Of a stretch of 64,000 bases of DNA, positions 29,559 to 38,750 are shown piece after piece; within the stretch, counting starts at the first letter, position 1, and each line of letters begins with the position of its first letter. The notes under the pieces are model-generated. The model searched no databases. It was not told the DNA's origin and saw only the letters and a program-made list of their open reading frames with translations. The stretch is from NCBI GenBank assembly GCA_001724855.1, contig MEED01000012.1, forward strand, positions 1-64,000, in the 5' to 3' direction. The position numbers and the translations under genes are program-made. Source of the DNA: Lautropia sp. SCN 69-89. Its GTDB lineage: Bacteria > Pseudomonadota > Gammaproteobacteria > Burkholderiales > Burkholderiaceae_E.

Positions 29559-32500
29559 GCGCCGCGCTCCTTGAGCAGTTCGCGCGCGGCCAGCGGCACG
29601 GCGGCGGTGGCCAGCACCACCAGCGCGTCGACCGGGCCGAGCGGCGTGGTGCGCAGCACGCGGCGCGCCAACGGCAGCAACACGGTGCCGGCCTGCGCCG
29701 CCAGCGACCAGCCGACCGCGCGACGCAGCGCCGGGTTCGGCGCCAGGCCGCCGGCACGCAGGGGCAGCGACGAGCGCATCGCCAGCGCGAACAGCAGCTG
29801 CGACGAGGTCAGCGTCGTGAATGCCATCGTCCGTGCGCGCGGGCCCGCGCCGTAGCGCGCCAGCCCGTAGCCGAAGCTGGCCAGCGACGCCAGCGTCATC
29901 GTGCCGGCGTCGGTGGCTACGGCGGTCCACTCGCTGCGGTCGAGCAGCCCGCCGCGCAGCGACACCGGCGGGCGCTCGAGGATGCCGGGTTCGGCGGGCT
30001 CGAGGCCGAGCGCGATCGCCGGCCAGATGTCGGTGGCGATGTTGGTCCACAGCAGCGCGAGCGGGTCGAACGGTTCGGGCAGTCCGATTGCGGTGGCGAC
30101 GGTGGTGGCCGCGAGCTCGCTCAGGTTGGTCGACACCAGGTAGCGCACCGATTTCCTGACGTTGACGAACGCGGTGCGTCCCTGCTCGATGGCGGTGAGC
30201 ATCGCCGCCGGGTGGTCGTCGTGCAGCACCAGGTCGGACATCGCGTGGGCGAAGTCGGTGCCGGTGACGCCCATCGCCACACCGACGTCGGCGGTCTTCA
30301 GCGCCGGGCCGTCGTTGATGCCGTCGCCGGTCATGGCGACCACGTGACCGCGCTGCTGCAGTGCGCGCACGATCTCGAGTTTCATCGCAGGGCTGGTGCG
30401 CGCGAAGCCGTTGGCGGACTCGACTGCATCGCCGATCAGCTCGGCCGACTCGGGCAGTTGCGCGGCGTCGAGCAGCGGTCGCTCGCCGTTCAGCCCGATC
30501 CGCTCGGCCACCGCCCGGGCGGTGCCGACCTGGTCGCCGGTGATCATCATCGGGCGAATGCCCGCCGCGCGGAAACGCTGCACCATCTGCGGCAGGTCGG
30601 GGCGCAGCGGGTCGGCCAACCCGACCATGCCGAGCCAGCACAGGCCCGCGGTGTCGCCGAAGCTGCGATCCGGGTGCTGGCGGAAGGCCAGCGCGAGCAC
30701 GCGCTCGCCGCGCGCGGCCATCGACTCGTCGAGCTTCAGCAACCGGCGCCGCAGCGCCGGCTTCAACGGCTGCGCGCGCCGGCCGTCGAACCAGGTCTCG
30801 CAGCGCGCCAGCACTTCGTCGGGCCGGCCCTTGACCGCGACCAGCAGGCCGCTGTGCGCCGAGTCGTGCAGCGTGACCATGTAGGGATGATGCTCGGAGC
30901 GGTGACGCACACCGAGCAGCGGGTGGCTGCGGTGCAGCTGGTCGTAGTCCGCGCCCTGCGCGAGTGCGAACTCGAGCAGCGCGATCTCGGTCGACGAGCC
31001 CTGCCACGGACTTGCGGCACCACCGCCGGCGCGCTCGACGCTGTTGCACAGCACGGCCACGCGCTGCCAGGCCTCGGGAACCGCAGGCGCCCGCTGGCCC
31101 TCTTCGAGCACGACGAGGTCGGTGCCGACGGTCAGCGACCCGACGCTCATCCGGTTCTGCGTCAGCGTGCCGGTCTTGTCGAAGCAGACCGTGTCGACCG
31201 CGCCGAGGCTCTCGATCGCGTCGAGCCGGCGCGCGTAGACCCCGCGCCGCTGCAGCGAGCGTACGCTGGACGCCAGCAGGCTGGTCGCGACCGTCGGCAA
31301 TCCTTCCGGGATCGCCGCGACCCCCAGCGACACCGCGGTGCGCAGCAGCGGCAGCAACGGCCGGCCACGCAGCGCGCCGAGCGCGAACACGCCGACGCAG
31401 GCCGCGGCCGCGCCAATGGCCAGGCGGCGGCCGAGCACGTCGAGTTCCTGCTGCAGCCGGGTCGTCGGCGCCTCGGTGCCCTGCGCGAGCTGCCGGATGC
31501 GGCCCAGCGCGGCGTGCTCGGCGGTGGCCACGACGACGGCGCGGCCTGCGCCGCCCGACACCACGGTGCCGAGGAACACCATGTTGCGGCGTTCGCCCAG
31601 CGGCGTGTCTTCGGGCAGCGATGGCACTGGCTCCTTGCGCACCGGCAGGCTCTCGCCGGTGAGTGCCGCCTCGTTGGCAGCGAGCCGGTGCGACTCGACG
31701 ACGCGCGCGTCGGCGGCGACCGGATGGCCCGGCTCGAGCACCAGCACGTCGCCGACGACCACCTCGCGTGCGTCGATCGTCACGACCGCGCCATCGCGCA
31801 GCACGCTGGCCTGGCGCGGCCCGAGCTTGCGCAGGCTGGACACCGTCTCCTCGGCCTGCCGCTCGGTGAGGAAGCCCAGTGTCGCGTTGGCGGCGAGCAC
31901 CGCACCGATGGCTCCGGCGTCGGCGAACGCGCGCGTGGACAGCGCGAGCGCGCCGGAGCCGCCGAGCAGCGCCACCGGCACCGAGCGGAACTGCCCGACG
32001 AGGATCTCGGCGGCGCTGCGCCCGGTGACGTCGCGGATCTCGTTCGGGCCGTCGCGCTCGAGGCGCGCGCGGGCGTCGGCGGTAGACAAGCCTCGCGCGA
32101 GATCGATTGGATTGCCGCCACCCAGGTCGGCGAGCAGCCGGTCGACTGGCACCGAGTGCTGTCCGGTCGTCTCGGCTTCGGCGGCTTCGGCATGGCGCTG
32201 GGCAGGACCCGCTCGCGACCTGCGCGCTGCGGCGTCCCTGGGGTGCCGCGTCGGGCTGGAAGGCGGCGTCGCGCCTGCACCGCGTCTGGCGACCGCGGTG
32301 CGCGGCTGGCTCCGGACGACAGTCGAAAGCCAGTCGATCCAGTACACGGTGTCGCGATCGGGCGCGAGCCGGATTCGCACCGAGCCGGTGTCGAGCTGCA
32401 CCTGGAGCGCGTCCCCTGCCGCGTCGGCCAGCCGACAGCCCAGTGCCGGGTTCCGAAGCAGTCCTCGCACCCGCACGCGTGCCCAGCGCCCGTTGCGGGA

Positions 32501-32572
32501 CGTGACGACGACGTTGGGCACCTCGACGGACATGGGCGTCGACAGGATACGCCCGCCACGTGACGGATTCAC
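29555..32572 (-). CDS. P2-type cation-transporting ATPase
   Basis: 1005 aa from GTG 32572 (ATG 32533 is an alternative). A short HMA-like N-terminus and an Ala/Arg-rich linker (about 85-140) precede a full P-type core: TGES (305-308), AAIPEGLPTVA in M4 (419-429), FDKTGTLTQNRM (464-475), GDGINDGPALK (749-759). M6 reads LLWTNIATDIWPAIALGLEP. Glu in M4 plus Asn and Asp in M6 match the Ca2+-ATPase site II pattern, so Ca2+ or Mn2+ is a reasonable substrate guess. Followed by the degenerate ATPase in the same operon. Confidence 0.92.
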   Translation of the reverse strand: MNPSRGGRILSTPMSVEVPNVVVTSRNGRWARVRVRGLLRNPALGCRLADAAGDALQVQLDTGSVRIRLAPDRDTVYWIDWLSTVVRSQPRTAVARRGAGATPPSSPTRHPRDAAARRSRAGPAQRHAEAAEAETTGQHSVPVDRLLADLGGGNPIDLARGLSTADARARLERDGPNEIRDVTGRSAAEILVGQFRSVPVALLGGSGALALSTRAFADAGAIGAVLAANATLGFLTERQAEETVSSLRKLGPRQASVLRDGAVVTIDAREVVVGDVLVLEPGHPVAADARVVESHRLAANEAALTGESLPVRKEPVPSLPEDTPLGERRNMVFLGTVVSGGAGRAVVVATAEHAALGRIRQLAQGTEAPTTRLQQELDVLGRRLAIGAAAACVGVFALGALRGRPLLPLLRTAVSLGVAAIPEGLPTVATSLLASSVRSLQRRGVYARRLDAIESLGAVDTVCFDKTGTLTQNRMSVGSLTVGTDLVVLEEGQRAPAVPEAWQRVAVLCNSVERAGGGAASPWQGSSTEIALLEFALAQGADYDQLHRSHPLLGVRHRSEHHPYMVTLHDSAHSGLLVAVKGRPDEVLARCETWFDGRRAQPLKPALRRRLLKLDESMAARGERVLALAFRQHPDRSFGDTAGLCWLGMVGLADPLRPDLPQMVQRFRAAGIRPMMITGDQVGTARAVAERIGLNGERPLLDAAQLPESAELIGDAVESANGFARTSPAMKLEIVRALQQRGHVVAMTGDGINDGPALKTADVGVAMGVTGTDFAHAMSDLVLHDDHPAAMLTAIEQGRTAFVNVRKSVRYLVSTNLSELAATTVATAIGLPEPFDPLALLWTNIATDIWPAIALGLEPAEPGILERPPVSLRGGLLDRSEWTAVATDAGTMTLASLASFGYGLARYGAGPRARTMAFTTLTSSQLLFALAMRSSLPLRAGGLAPNPALRRAVGWSLAAQAGTVLLPLARRVLRTTPLGPVDALVVLATAAVPLAARELLKERGA

Positions 32573-32660
32573 GACGCCGGATCCTCAAACGTGAGCAGGC
32601 ACTATCGCCAAAATCAGTGTTGGGCGTTGCGACCCATTCGTAGCCCATTCTCTTCGCCGC

Positions 32661-32678
32661 TCGTAACACGCCGGTCAC
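32661..32678 (+). promoter_or_regulatory. Probable Pho box upstream of pstS
   Basis: Two 7-base half-sites 11 bp apart: TCGTAAC and CGGTCAC, against the consensus CTGTCAC (4/7 and 6/7). A weak -10 (CAAGAT, 32689-32694) follows at the distance expected for PhoB-activated promoters. The site is weaker than the one at phoB. Confidence 0.45.
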
Positions 32679-32739
32679 AATCCGCCTGCAAGATGCCGGC
32701 ATCGACAGCTGAGCTGTAGTTTTTCCAGAGAGGAATCCG

Positions 32740-33735
32740 ATGAAATTCACCCAAACGCTCCTGGCTGGCCTGCTCTCCGCGGGCTTCGCCGCATCGGCGA
32801 TGGCCCAGGCCAAGCTGGTCAAGATCGACGGCTCGAGCACCGTGTTCCCGGTGACCGAGGCGGTCGCCGAAGATTTCCAGAAGGCGCAGAAGGGCGCCGT
32901 CAACGTCACCGTCGGCATCTCCGGCACCGGTGGCGGCTTCAAGAAGTTCTGCCGCGCCGAAACCGACGTGCAGAACGCCTCGCGCCCGATCCTGGCCAAG
33001 GAAATGGCCGACTGCAAGGCGGCGGGTGTCGAGTACGTCGAACTGCCGGTCGCGTTCGACGCGCTGACCGTGGTCATCAATCCGAAGAACACGTTCATCA
33101 AGAGCCTGTCGGTCGACGAGCTCAAGAAAATGTGGGAGCCGGCAGCGCAAGGCAAGGTCTCGAAGTGGAAAGACGTGAACCCGGCCTGGCCGGATACGCC
33201 GCTGACGCTCTTCGGCGCCGGCGCGGACTCCGGGACGTTCGACTACTTCACCGAGGCGATCGTCGGCAAGTCCAAGTCCAGCCGCGGCGACTTCACGGCG
33301 TCGGAGGACGACAACGTGCTGGTCCAGGGCGTCTCGCGAGACGTCAACGCGCTCGGCTTCTTCGGCTACGCCTACTATGCGGAGAACCAGGACAAGCTGA
33401 AGGCCGTGCCGATCGTCGCCAAGGCCGGCAGCCCCGCGGTGCTGCCGTCGATGGAATCGGTGCTCAAGGGTTCGTACCAGCCGCTGTCGCGCCCGATCTT
33501 CATCTACGTCAATGCGAAGTCGCTCGACAAGCCCGAGGTCAAGGCCTTCGTCGACTACTACATGATGCATGGGTCGAAACTCGCGCGCGAGGTCAAGTAC
33601 GTCCCGTTGCCCGACCAGGCCTACAAGGCCGGCCTCGAGCACGTCAAGAGCCGGCGCAAGGGCACGGTCTTCGGTGGGGTCGCCGAGGTCGGCGTGACCA
33701 TCGAGGAGCTGATGAAGCGCGAGGCTTCGCTGTAA
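32740..33735 (+). CDS. pstS: Phosphate ABC transporter substrate-binding protein
   Basis: 331 aa. Signal peptide MKFTQTLLAGLLSAGFAASA, then the phosphate-binding motifs KIDGSSTVFPVTEAVAEDF and GISGTGGGFKKFCRAETD, and GADSGTFDYFTEAIVG. Periplasmic receptor for inorganic phosphate feeding PstCAB. AGAGGA precedes the ATG. This is the shorter SphX-like PstS form without the long N-terminal linker. First gene of pstSCAB-phoU. Confidence 0.95.
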   Translation: MKFTQTLLAGLLSAGFAASAMAQAKLVKIDGSSTVFPVTEAVAEDFQKAQKGAVNVTVGISGTGGGFKKFCRAETDVQNASRPILAKEMADCKAAGVEYVELPVAFDALTVVINPKNTFIKSLSVDELKKMWEPAAQGKVSKWKDVNPAWPDTPLTLFGAGADSGTFDYFTEAIVGKSKSSRGDFTASEDDNVLVQGVSRDVNALGFFGYAYYAENQDKLKAVPIVAKAGSPAVLPSMESVLKGSYQPLSRPIFIYVNAKSLDKPEVKAFVDYYMMHGSKLAREVKYVPLPDQAYKAGLEHVKSRRKGTVFGGVAEVGVTIEELMKREASL

Positions 33736-33752
33736 CGCGAAGGAACATCCGC

Positions 33753-33818
33753 CCGGACGGCCGAGAAGGCCGGCCGGAGCGGGACCCGGCGAGGGCACGC
33801 GACCAGAGGTCGCGTGCC
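33753..33818 (+). other. Two tandem RNA hairpins in the pstS-pstC gap
   Basis: Hairpin 1 (33753-33777): CCGGACGGCC/GGCCGGCCGG with loop GAGAA and one mismatch. Hairpin 2 (33794-33818): a perfect 11-bp stem GGCACGCGACC/GGTCGCGTGCC with loop AGA. No U-tract follows. Such structures after the binding-protein gene commonly protect the 5' message and lower expression of the downstream permease genes. Confidence 0.6.
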
Positions 33819-33842
33819 TGTTGACGTTAGAAGGGGCCAACG

Positions 33843-34820
33843 ATGGCGAACTCCCTGAGTGCTGAGCTCGGCTCCGGCGAGAGAACCGGCACGGCGAGCT
33901 CCGATGCGAGCCTGAGGCGGCGGCGCGACTTGAGGCGAAAGCGCAGCCGCCTGATCCGCGAGCGGTCGATCGAGGCGGTCCTCTTCTTCGCGGCTTCGGT
34001 TTCGGTGCTCACGACTGCCGGCATCGTCTGGGTGCTGGTCAGCGAGTCGTTCGAGTTCTTCCGACACGTGTCGTTGTGGGATTTCCTGACCGACACGCAG
34101 TGGACGCCGCTCTTCGACGACGCCCACTTCGGCATCATGGTCCTGCTGTCGGGAACGCTGACCAGTTCACTGGTGGCCCTCGCGGTGGCGATACCGCTGG
34201 GCACGACGATCGCGATCTATCTGTCCGAGTTTGCGTCGCACCGGGTTCGCGAGGTTGCCAAGCCGCTGCTGGAACTCCTCGGCGGCGTGCCGACGATCAT
34301 CTACGGGTACTTTGCGCTGCTGTTCCTCACGCCGCTTCTGCAGTTGCTCATCCCATCGCTGCCCGGGTTCAGCCTGCTGTCGGCAGGTCTGGTGATGGGC
34401 GTGATGATCATTCCCTACGTCAGCTCGATCAGCGAGGACGCGATGCGGGCGGTGCCGATGTCGCTGCGCGAGGGCGCCTACGCGATGGGCTCGACGCGGC
34501 TGCAGACCGCCACGCGAGTGGTGGTGCCGGCGGCGTTCTCCGGCATCGCCGCCGCCTACATCCTGGGCATCTCGCGCGCGGTCGGCGAGACGATGATTCT
34601 CGCGGTGGCCGCCGGGATGCAACCCAACCTGACGATGAATCCGCTCGAGCCAGCCGCCACGATCACCGCCTACATCGTGCAGGTGGCGCTCGGCGACCTG
34701 CCGCACGGCTCGATCGGCTACCAGACGATCTTTGCCGCGGGCCTGACGCTGATGCTGATGACGCTGGCCTTCAACGTGATCGGCTTCTGGCTGCGACGCC
34801 GCTTCCGCGAAGTCTACTGA
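33843..34820 (+). CDS. pstC: Phosphate ABC transporter permease PstC
   Basis: 325 aa. After a basic cytoplasmic N-terminus (about 40 residues rich in Arg) come six membrane helices, with the ABC permease EAA-type loop PMSLREGAYAMGSTRLQTAT and the ISRAVGETMILAVAAGM segment. Forms the inner-membrane channel with PstA. AAGGGG lies just before the ATG. Confidence 0.95.
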   Translation: MANSLSAELGSGERTGTASSDASLRRRRDLRRKRSRLIRERSIEAVLFFAASVSVLTTAGIVWVLVSESFEFFRHVSLWDFLTDTQWTPLFDDAHFGIMVLLSGTLTSSLVALAVAIPLGTTIAIYLSEFASHRVREVAKPLLELLGGVPTIIYGYFALLFLTPLLQLLIPSLPGFSLLSAGLVMGVMIIPYVSSISEDAMRAVPMSLREGAYAMGSTRLQTATRVVVPAAFSGIAAAYILGISRAVGETMILAVAAGMQPNLTMNPLEPAATITAYIVQVALGDLPHGSIGYQTIFAAGLTLMLMTLAFNVIGFWLRRRFREVY

Positions 34821-34840
34821 ACGGCCACGAGGACTCACGC

Positions 34841-35764
34841 ATGGACCAGCAAGACATCATCCGCATCCGCGGGGTCATCGCGGCGGGCAAGCGCAAGGAC
34901 GTGATTTTCGCGGCCCTCGGGGTGCTCGCGCTATGCATCGGCGTGATGACCTTTCTCACGCTGTTCATCGACATGGCGATCGACGGCGTCGGGCGCCTGT
35001 CGCTCGACTTCTTCACGAACTTTCCGTCGCGGCGCGCGGGCCAGGCCGGCATCCTCTCGGCGTGGGTCGGCTCGACGCTGGTCATGCTGGTGACCGCTTC
35101 CATTGCGGTGCCGCTGGGCGTGGCCGCAGGCATCTACCTCGAGGAGTACGCGAAGAAGCACTGGTTCAACGACCTGATCGAGATCAATATCTCCAATCTC
35201 GCCGGCGTGCCGTCGATCGTCTATGGCTTGCTCGCGCTCGGTCTGTTCGTGTACCAGTTCGGCCTGGGCCAGAGCGTCGTCACCGCAGGAATGACTCTGG
35301 CGCTGCTGATCCTGCCGGTCGTCATCGTCGCGACCCGTGAGGCGATCAGGGCGATCCCGGGGATCATCCGGGAGGGCGCGTACGCGCTCGGCGCGTCGAA
35401 GTGGCAGACCGTGTCGGATCACATCCTGCCGTACTCGATGCCGGGCATCCTTACTGGCGTCATCATCGGCCTGGCCCGCGCGATCGGCGAGACCGCGCCA
35501 GTGATCACGATCGGGGCGTTGACCTTCATTGCCTTCCTTCCGCCTGCGCCGGTATCGGCGGCGCCACCGTTCGTGAACTTCGACTGGCTCACGTCGTCGT
35601 TCACCGTCATGCCGATCCAGATGTTCAACTGGACGTCGCGGCCCGAGGCAGCTTTTCACCAGAACGCCGCGGCGGCTGGTTTCGTGCTGGTGCTGATGAC
35701 GCTCGGCATGAACGCGCTGGCGATCTGGCTGCGTTACCGGCTGCGCCGGAACATCAAGTGGTGA
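34841..35764 (+). CDS. pstA: Phosphate ABC transporter permease PstA
   Basis: 307 aa from ATG 34841 (MDQQDIIRIRGVIAAGKRKD). Six helices, with the EAA-type loop IPGIIREGAYALGASKWQTV and IIGLARAIGETAPVITIGAL. Starts 20 bp after pstC and pairs with it. Confidence 0.95.
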   Translation: MDQQDIIRIRGVIAAGKRKDVIFAALGVLALCIGVMTFLTLFIDMAIDGVGRLSLDFFTNFPSRRAGQAGILSAWVGSTLVMLVTASIAVPLGVAAGIYLEEYAKKHWFNDLIEINISNLAGVPSIVYGLLALGLFVYQFGLGQSVVTAGMTLALLILPVVIVATREAIRAIPGIIREGAYALGASKWQTVSDHILPYSMPGILTGVIIGLARAIGETAPVITIGALTFIAFLPPAPVSAAPPFVNFDWLTSSFTVMPIQMFNWTSRPEAAFHQNAAAAGFVLVLMTLGMNALAIWLRYRLRRNIKW

Positions 35765-35822
35765 ACATCGGGCGCACGAAGCGAACTGTCGTGCACCGCG
35801 AGCATTCTGACAGGACATCGAG

Positions 35823-36629
35823 ATGGCAGCTGTACTGAACGTCGGCGCACCGACCCCGGCCGAGCAGCTGGTCGCCAAGGCGCGCACCAGCGATCTGAAT
35901 TTCTACTACGGCTCGTTCCAGGCGCTGAAGAACATCAACCTGCCGGTCTACGAGGACAGGGTGACCGCGCTGATCGGACCTTCGGGTTGCGGCAAGTCGA
36001 CGCTGCTTCGCGCATTCAATCGCATGCACGACCTGTATCCGGGCAACCGCTACGAAGGCGAGATCCGCCTGTATCCGGAGGACGTCGACCTGCTGTCTCC
36101 CGAGGTCGATCCGATCGAGGTCCGGATGCGCATCGGCATGGTCTTCCAGAAACCGAACCCGTTCCCGAAGTCGATCTTCGAGAACGTCGCCTACGGGTTG
36201 CGAGTGCGCGGCGAGAAGAACCGCACCGTGCTGGCCGACAAGGTCGAGGCGGCGCTCAAGGGGGCCGCGCTGTGGAACGAGGTCAACAAGCGCCTGGACG
36301 AGTTGGCGGTCAATCTGTCGGGCGGCCAGCAGCAGCGCCTTTGCATCGCGCGCGCGCTAGCGACAGACCCGGAGATCGTCCTGTTCGACGAACCCACTTC
36401 GGCGCTGGACCCGATCGCGACCGCGTCGATCGAGGAACTGATCCACGAGCTGAAGAGTCGGGTCACGATCCTGATCGTGACGCACAACATGCAGCAGGCG
36501 GCGCGCGTGTCGGATTTCACCGCGTACATGTACCTCGGTGAGATGATCGAGTTCGGCGAGACCAAGGACATCTTCATCAAGCCGAAGAACAAGCGCACCG
36601 AGGATTACATCACCGGCCGCTTCGGCTGA
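35823..36629 (+). CDS. pstB: Phosphate ABC transporter ATP-binding protein
   Basis: 268 aa. Walker [21 protein letters not shown] (about residue 50), ABC signature [20 protein letters not shown] (about 165) and Walker [13 protein letters not shown]. Energises phosphate uptake and contributes to PhoR signalling through PhoU. Confidence 0.97.
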   Translation: MAAVLNVGAPTPAEQLVAKARTSDLNFYYGSFQALKNINLPVYEDRVTALIGPSGCGKSTLLRAFNRMHDLYPGNRYEGEIRLYPEDVDLLSPEVDPIEVRMRIGMVFQKPNPFPKSIFENVAYGLRVRGEKNRTVLADKVEAALKGAALWNEVNKRLDELAVNLSGGQQQRLCIARALATDPEIVLFDEPTSALDPIATASIEELIHELKSRVTILIVTHNMQQAARVSDFTAYMYLGEMIEFGETKDIFIKPKNKRTEDYITGRFG

Positions 36630-36654
36630 CCGGCAGGGCACAGGAGCAGTGAAG

Positions 36655-37359
36655 ATGGTTCCAGAACACACCGACCGCGGCTTCGACGCCGACATCGACG
36701 GGATGCGCAGCGCCGTGATGACGATGGGCGGGCTCGTCGAGCGACAGGTCAGGCGCGCCGGCGAAGCGATCCGGCAGAACGACCTGCGGCTCGTCACCGA
36801 CGTGCTGGCCGACGAAAGGGTGGTCAACCAGCTCCACGTCCAGGTGGACTTGCTGTGCAACCAGCTCATCGCGCGCCGCCAGCCGATCGCGATCGACCTG
36901 CGCGAGGTCATGGCGGCAATCCACGCAGTCAACGACCTCGAGCGGATCGGCGACGAGGCGAAGAAGATCGCCTACAAGGTCCGCCACCTCGACGCGTATT
37001 CGCGACGCGACACCTTGCCGCTGGACAAGGTGCAGACGATGGCCGGACTGGTGACCAGCATGCTCGAGCAGGCGCTCGACGCGTTCCTGCGCCACGACGC
37101 GCGGTCGTCCGACGATCTGGTCGAGCGCGACCGGGCGGTCGACAAGCTGCGCGACGAGCTGAACGACGAACTGGTGGCGCGGATGTCGGCCGAGCCGGGC
37201 AGCGTCACCGCTGCACTGGACCTCGTCTTCGTCGTGCAGTCGCTGGAGCGGATCGGCGACCATGCGAAGAACATCGCCGAGTACGTGGTCAATGTGGTCG
37301 AGGGGATCGACGCGCGCCACGCTCACTCGGGTGAGAATAGCGTGGTGCCGTCACGCTGA
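36655..37359 (+). CDS. phoU: Phosphate signalling regulator PhoU
   Basis: 234 aa, all-helical with two PhoU repeats (first around GLVERQVRRAGEAIRQND, second around LVTSMLEQALDAFLRHD). Metal-binding acidic motifs ERIGDEAKKIAYKVRHL and ERIGDHAKNIAEYVVNV are conserved. It links PstB to PhoR and keeps the Pho regulon off when phosphate is plentiful. ATG 36655 is chosen since AGGAG lies eight bases upstream. Its stop lies 9 bp inside the end of the opposing phoR gene. Confidence 0.96.
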   Translation: MVPEHTDRGFDADIDGMRSAVMTMGGLVERQVRRAGEAIRQNDLRLVTDVLADERVVNQLHVQVDLLCNQLIARRQPIAIDLREVMAAIHAVNDLERIGDEAKKIAYKVRHLDAYSRRDTLPLDKVQTMAGLVTSMLEQALDAFLRHDARSSDDLVERDRAVDKLRDELNDELVARMSAEPGSVTAALDLVFVVQSLERIGDHAKNIAEYVVNVVEGIDARHAHSGENSVVPSR

Positions 37360-38721
37360 TCGCTGGGCGGCGCCGTCGGCCGTTGCCTGCTCTGTGGGTG
37401 ACTCGCTGGCGGGCTCGGCCGTTGCGGCCGCCGGTCGGGGGGGCGGCACAAGCCTCGCTTCAGGCAGGCACAGCGTGAACGTGCTGCCCTTGCCCAGGAC
37501 GCTTTCGAACTCCAGCCGCCCCTGGTGTCGGTGCATGATCCGCTTGACGATGGCCAGCCCGAGGCCGGTGCCGCCGCTGGCGCGCGAGCGGCCGCGGTCG
37601 ACGCGGTAGAAGCGCTCGGTGAGCCGCGGGATGTGCTCGGCCGGGATGCCGATGCCGGTGTCGCGCACCGAGATGCGCCCGTCGCTGTCCTGCACCCACC
37701 AGCGGATCGAGATCTTTCCGCCGTCCGGCGTGTAGCGGATCGCATTGGTGAGCAGGTTGCGCACCGCGCTCTCGATCTCTCCGGGCGCGGCGAGCAGGTG
37801 GCGTGGCCCGTCCAGTTCGAGGCTCAACTCGTGCCGCCCCTGCGACAGCGCCCGCGCCTCGTCGAGCAGCGACTCGAGCAGCCGGTGCAGGTCGACCTGC
37901 TCTTCCAGGAGCTCGTCGGCCCCGCTCTCGAGCGAGGACAGCATCAGCAGGTCGTCGACCAGCCGCTGCATGGTCTGGCTCTGCTTCAGGATCGAGCCCA
38001 GGTACTCGCGGCGCGCTGCGTCGTCGAGATCCAGCGTCAGCAACGTCTCGGCGAAGCCGGCGATCACGGTGATCGGCGTGCGGATCTCGTGCGAGACGTT
38101 GGCGACGAAGTCGCTGCGCATCGCGTCGAGCTTGGCCTGGTTGGTGACGTCGCGGGTGATCAGAAGCTTCTGGTCGCCCTGGGTCCGGTGCAGGCGCAGT
38201 TCGTGCGTGCGCCCGGGCTGGTTCGGCAGTTGCACGCGCATCGTGCTGCCGGACTCGTTGGCTTCGAGGAAGCGCACGAACTCGGGCTGGCGGATGAAGT
38301 GGTGGATCGGCCGGCGGGTGCCGAAAATGCCGTGCAGGCTCTCGGCCGCCTCGTTGGCCCACAGCACGTGGTCGTAGCGGTCGAGAACGACCAGGCCGTC
38401 GGGCAGCCGGTCGACTGCCGCGTGGATGCGCTCGAGCTCCGAGCCGAGCTCGTTGCGCGTGTCGGTCTCCTGGCGCACGAAGCGCGCCAGCCGCGTCACG
38501 ATCGGCCGCCACGGACCGATCCCGGCCGGCAGGGGGCGAATGCGCGGCAGCGACGACCAGTGGTGCAGCCGCACCAGGAACAACGACTGCACGAGCGCGT
38601 AGACGACGAAGACGGTGGCGAACCACCAGATCGCGAAAGGCTGCGAGACGTACAGGTCGAGCCCGGCGCCGATGGCGACGACCAGGGCGATGGCGGCGAG
38701 GCTGCGCAGGAACAGGCTCAA
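37351..38721 (-). CDS. phoR: Phosphate regulon sensor histidine kinase PhoR
   Basis: 456 aa. Two N-terminal helices (LAAIALVVAIGAGLDLYV and FAIWWFATVFVVYALVQSLF), a PAS domain (RLPDGLVVLDRYDHVLWANE), H-box FVANVSHEIRTPITVIAGFA (about residue 210), and N/G boxes (RNLLTNAIRYTPDGG, VRDTGIGIPAEHIPRL, GGTGLGLAIVKRIMHRHQG). A Pro/Ala-rich C-terminal tail follows. Phosphorylates PhoB when phosphate is low. 29 bp downstream of phoB. Confidence 0.96.
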   Translation of the reverse strand: MSLFLRSLAAIALVVAIGAGLDLYVSQPFAIWWFATVFVVYALVQSLFLVRLHHWSSLPRIRPLPAGIGPWRPIVTRLARFVRQETDTRNELGSELERIHAAVDRLPDGLVVLDRYDHVLWANEAAESLHGIFGTRRPIHHFIRQPEFVRFLEANESGSTMRVQLPNQPGRTHELRLHRTQGDQKLLITRDVTNQAKLDAMRSDFVANVSHEIRTPITVIAGFAETLLTLDLDDAARREYLGSILKQSQTMQRLVDDLLMLSSLESGADELLEEQVDLHRLLESLLDEARALSQGRHELSLELDGPRHLLAAPGEIESAVRNLLTNAIRYTPDGGKISIRWWVQDSDGRISVRDTGIGIPAEHIPRLTERFYRVDRGRSRASGGTGLGLAIVKRIMHRHQGRLEFESVLGKGSTFTLCLPEARLVPPPRPAAATAEPASESPTEQATADGAAQRSA

Positions 38722-38750
38722 GGGGACGGTCTCGGGGGCGTTATCGGAAC

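Noticed and set aside
27444-33155. A 1903-codon open frame on the minus strand that looks like one giant fused ATPase
   Set aside because: Its first part is the antisense of pstS and an off-frame reading of the intact ATPase gene, full of Arg/Ala. The real second gene starts at GTG 29558, where it overlaps the first gene's stop.
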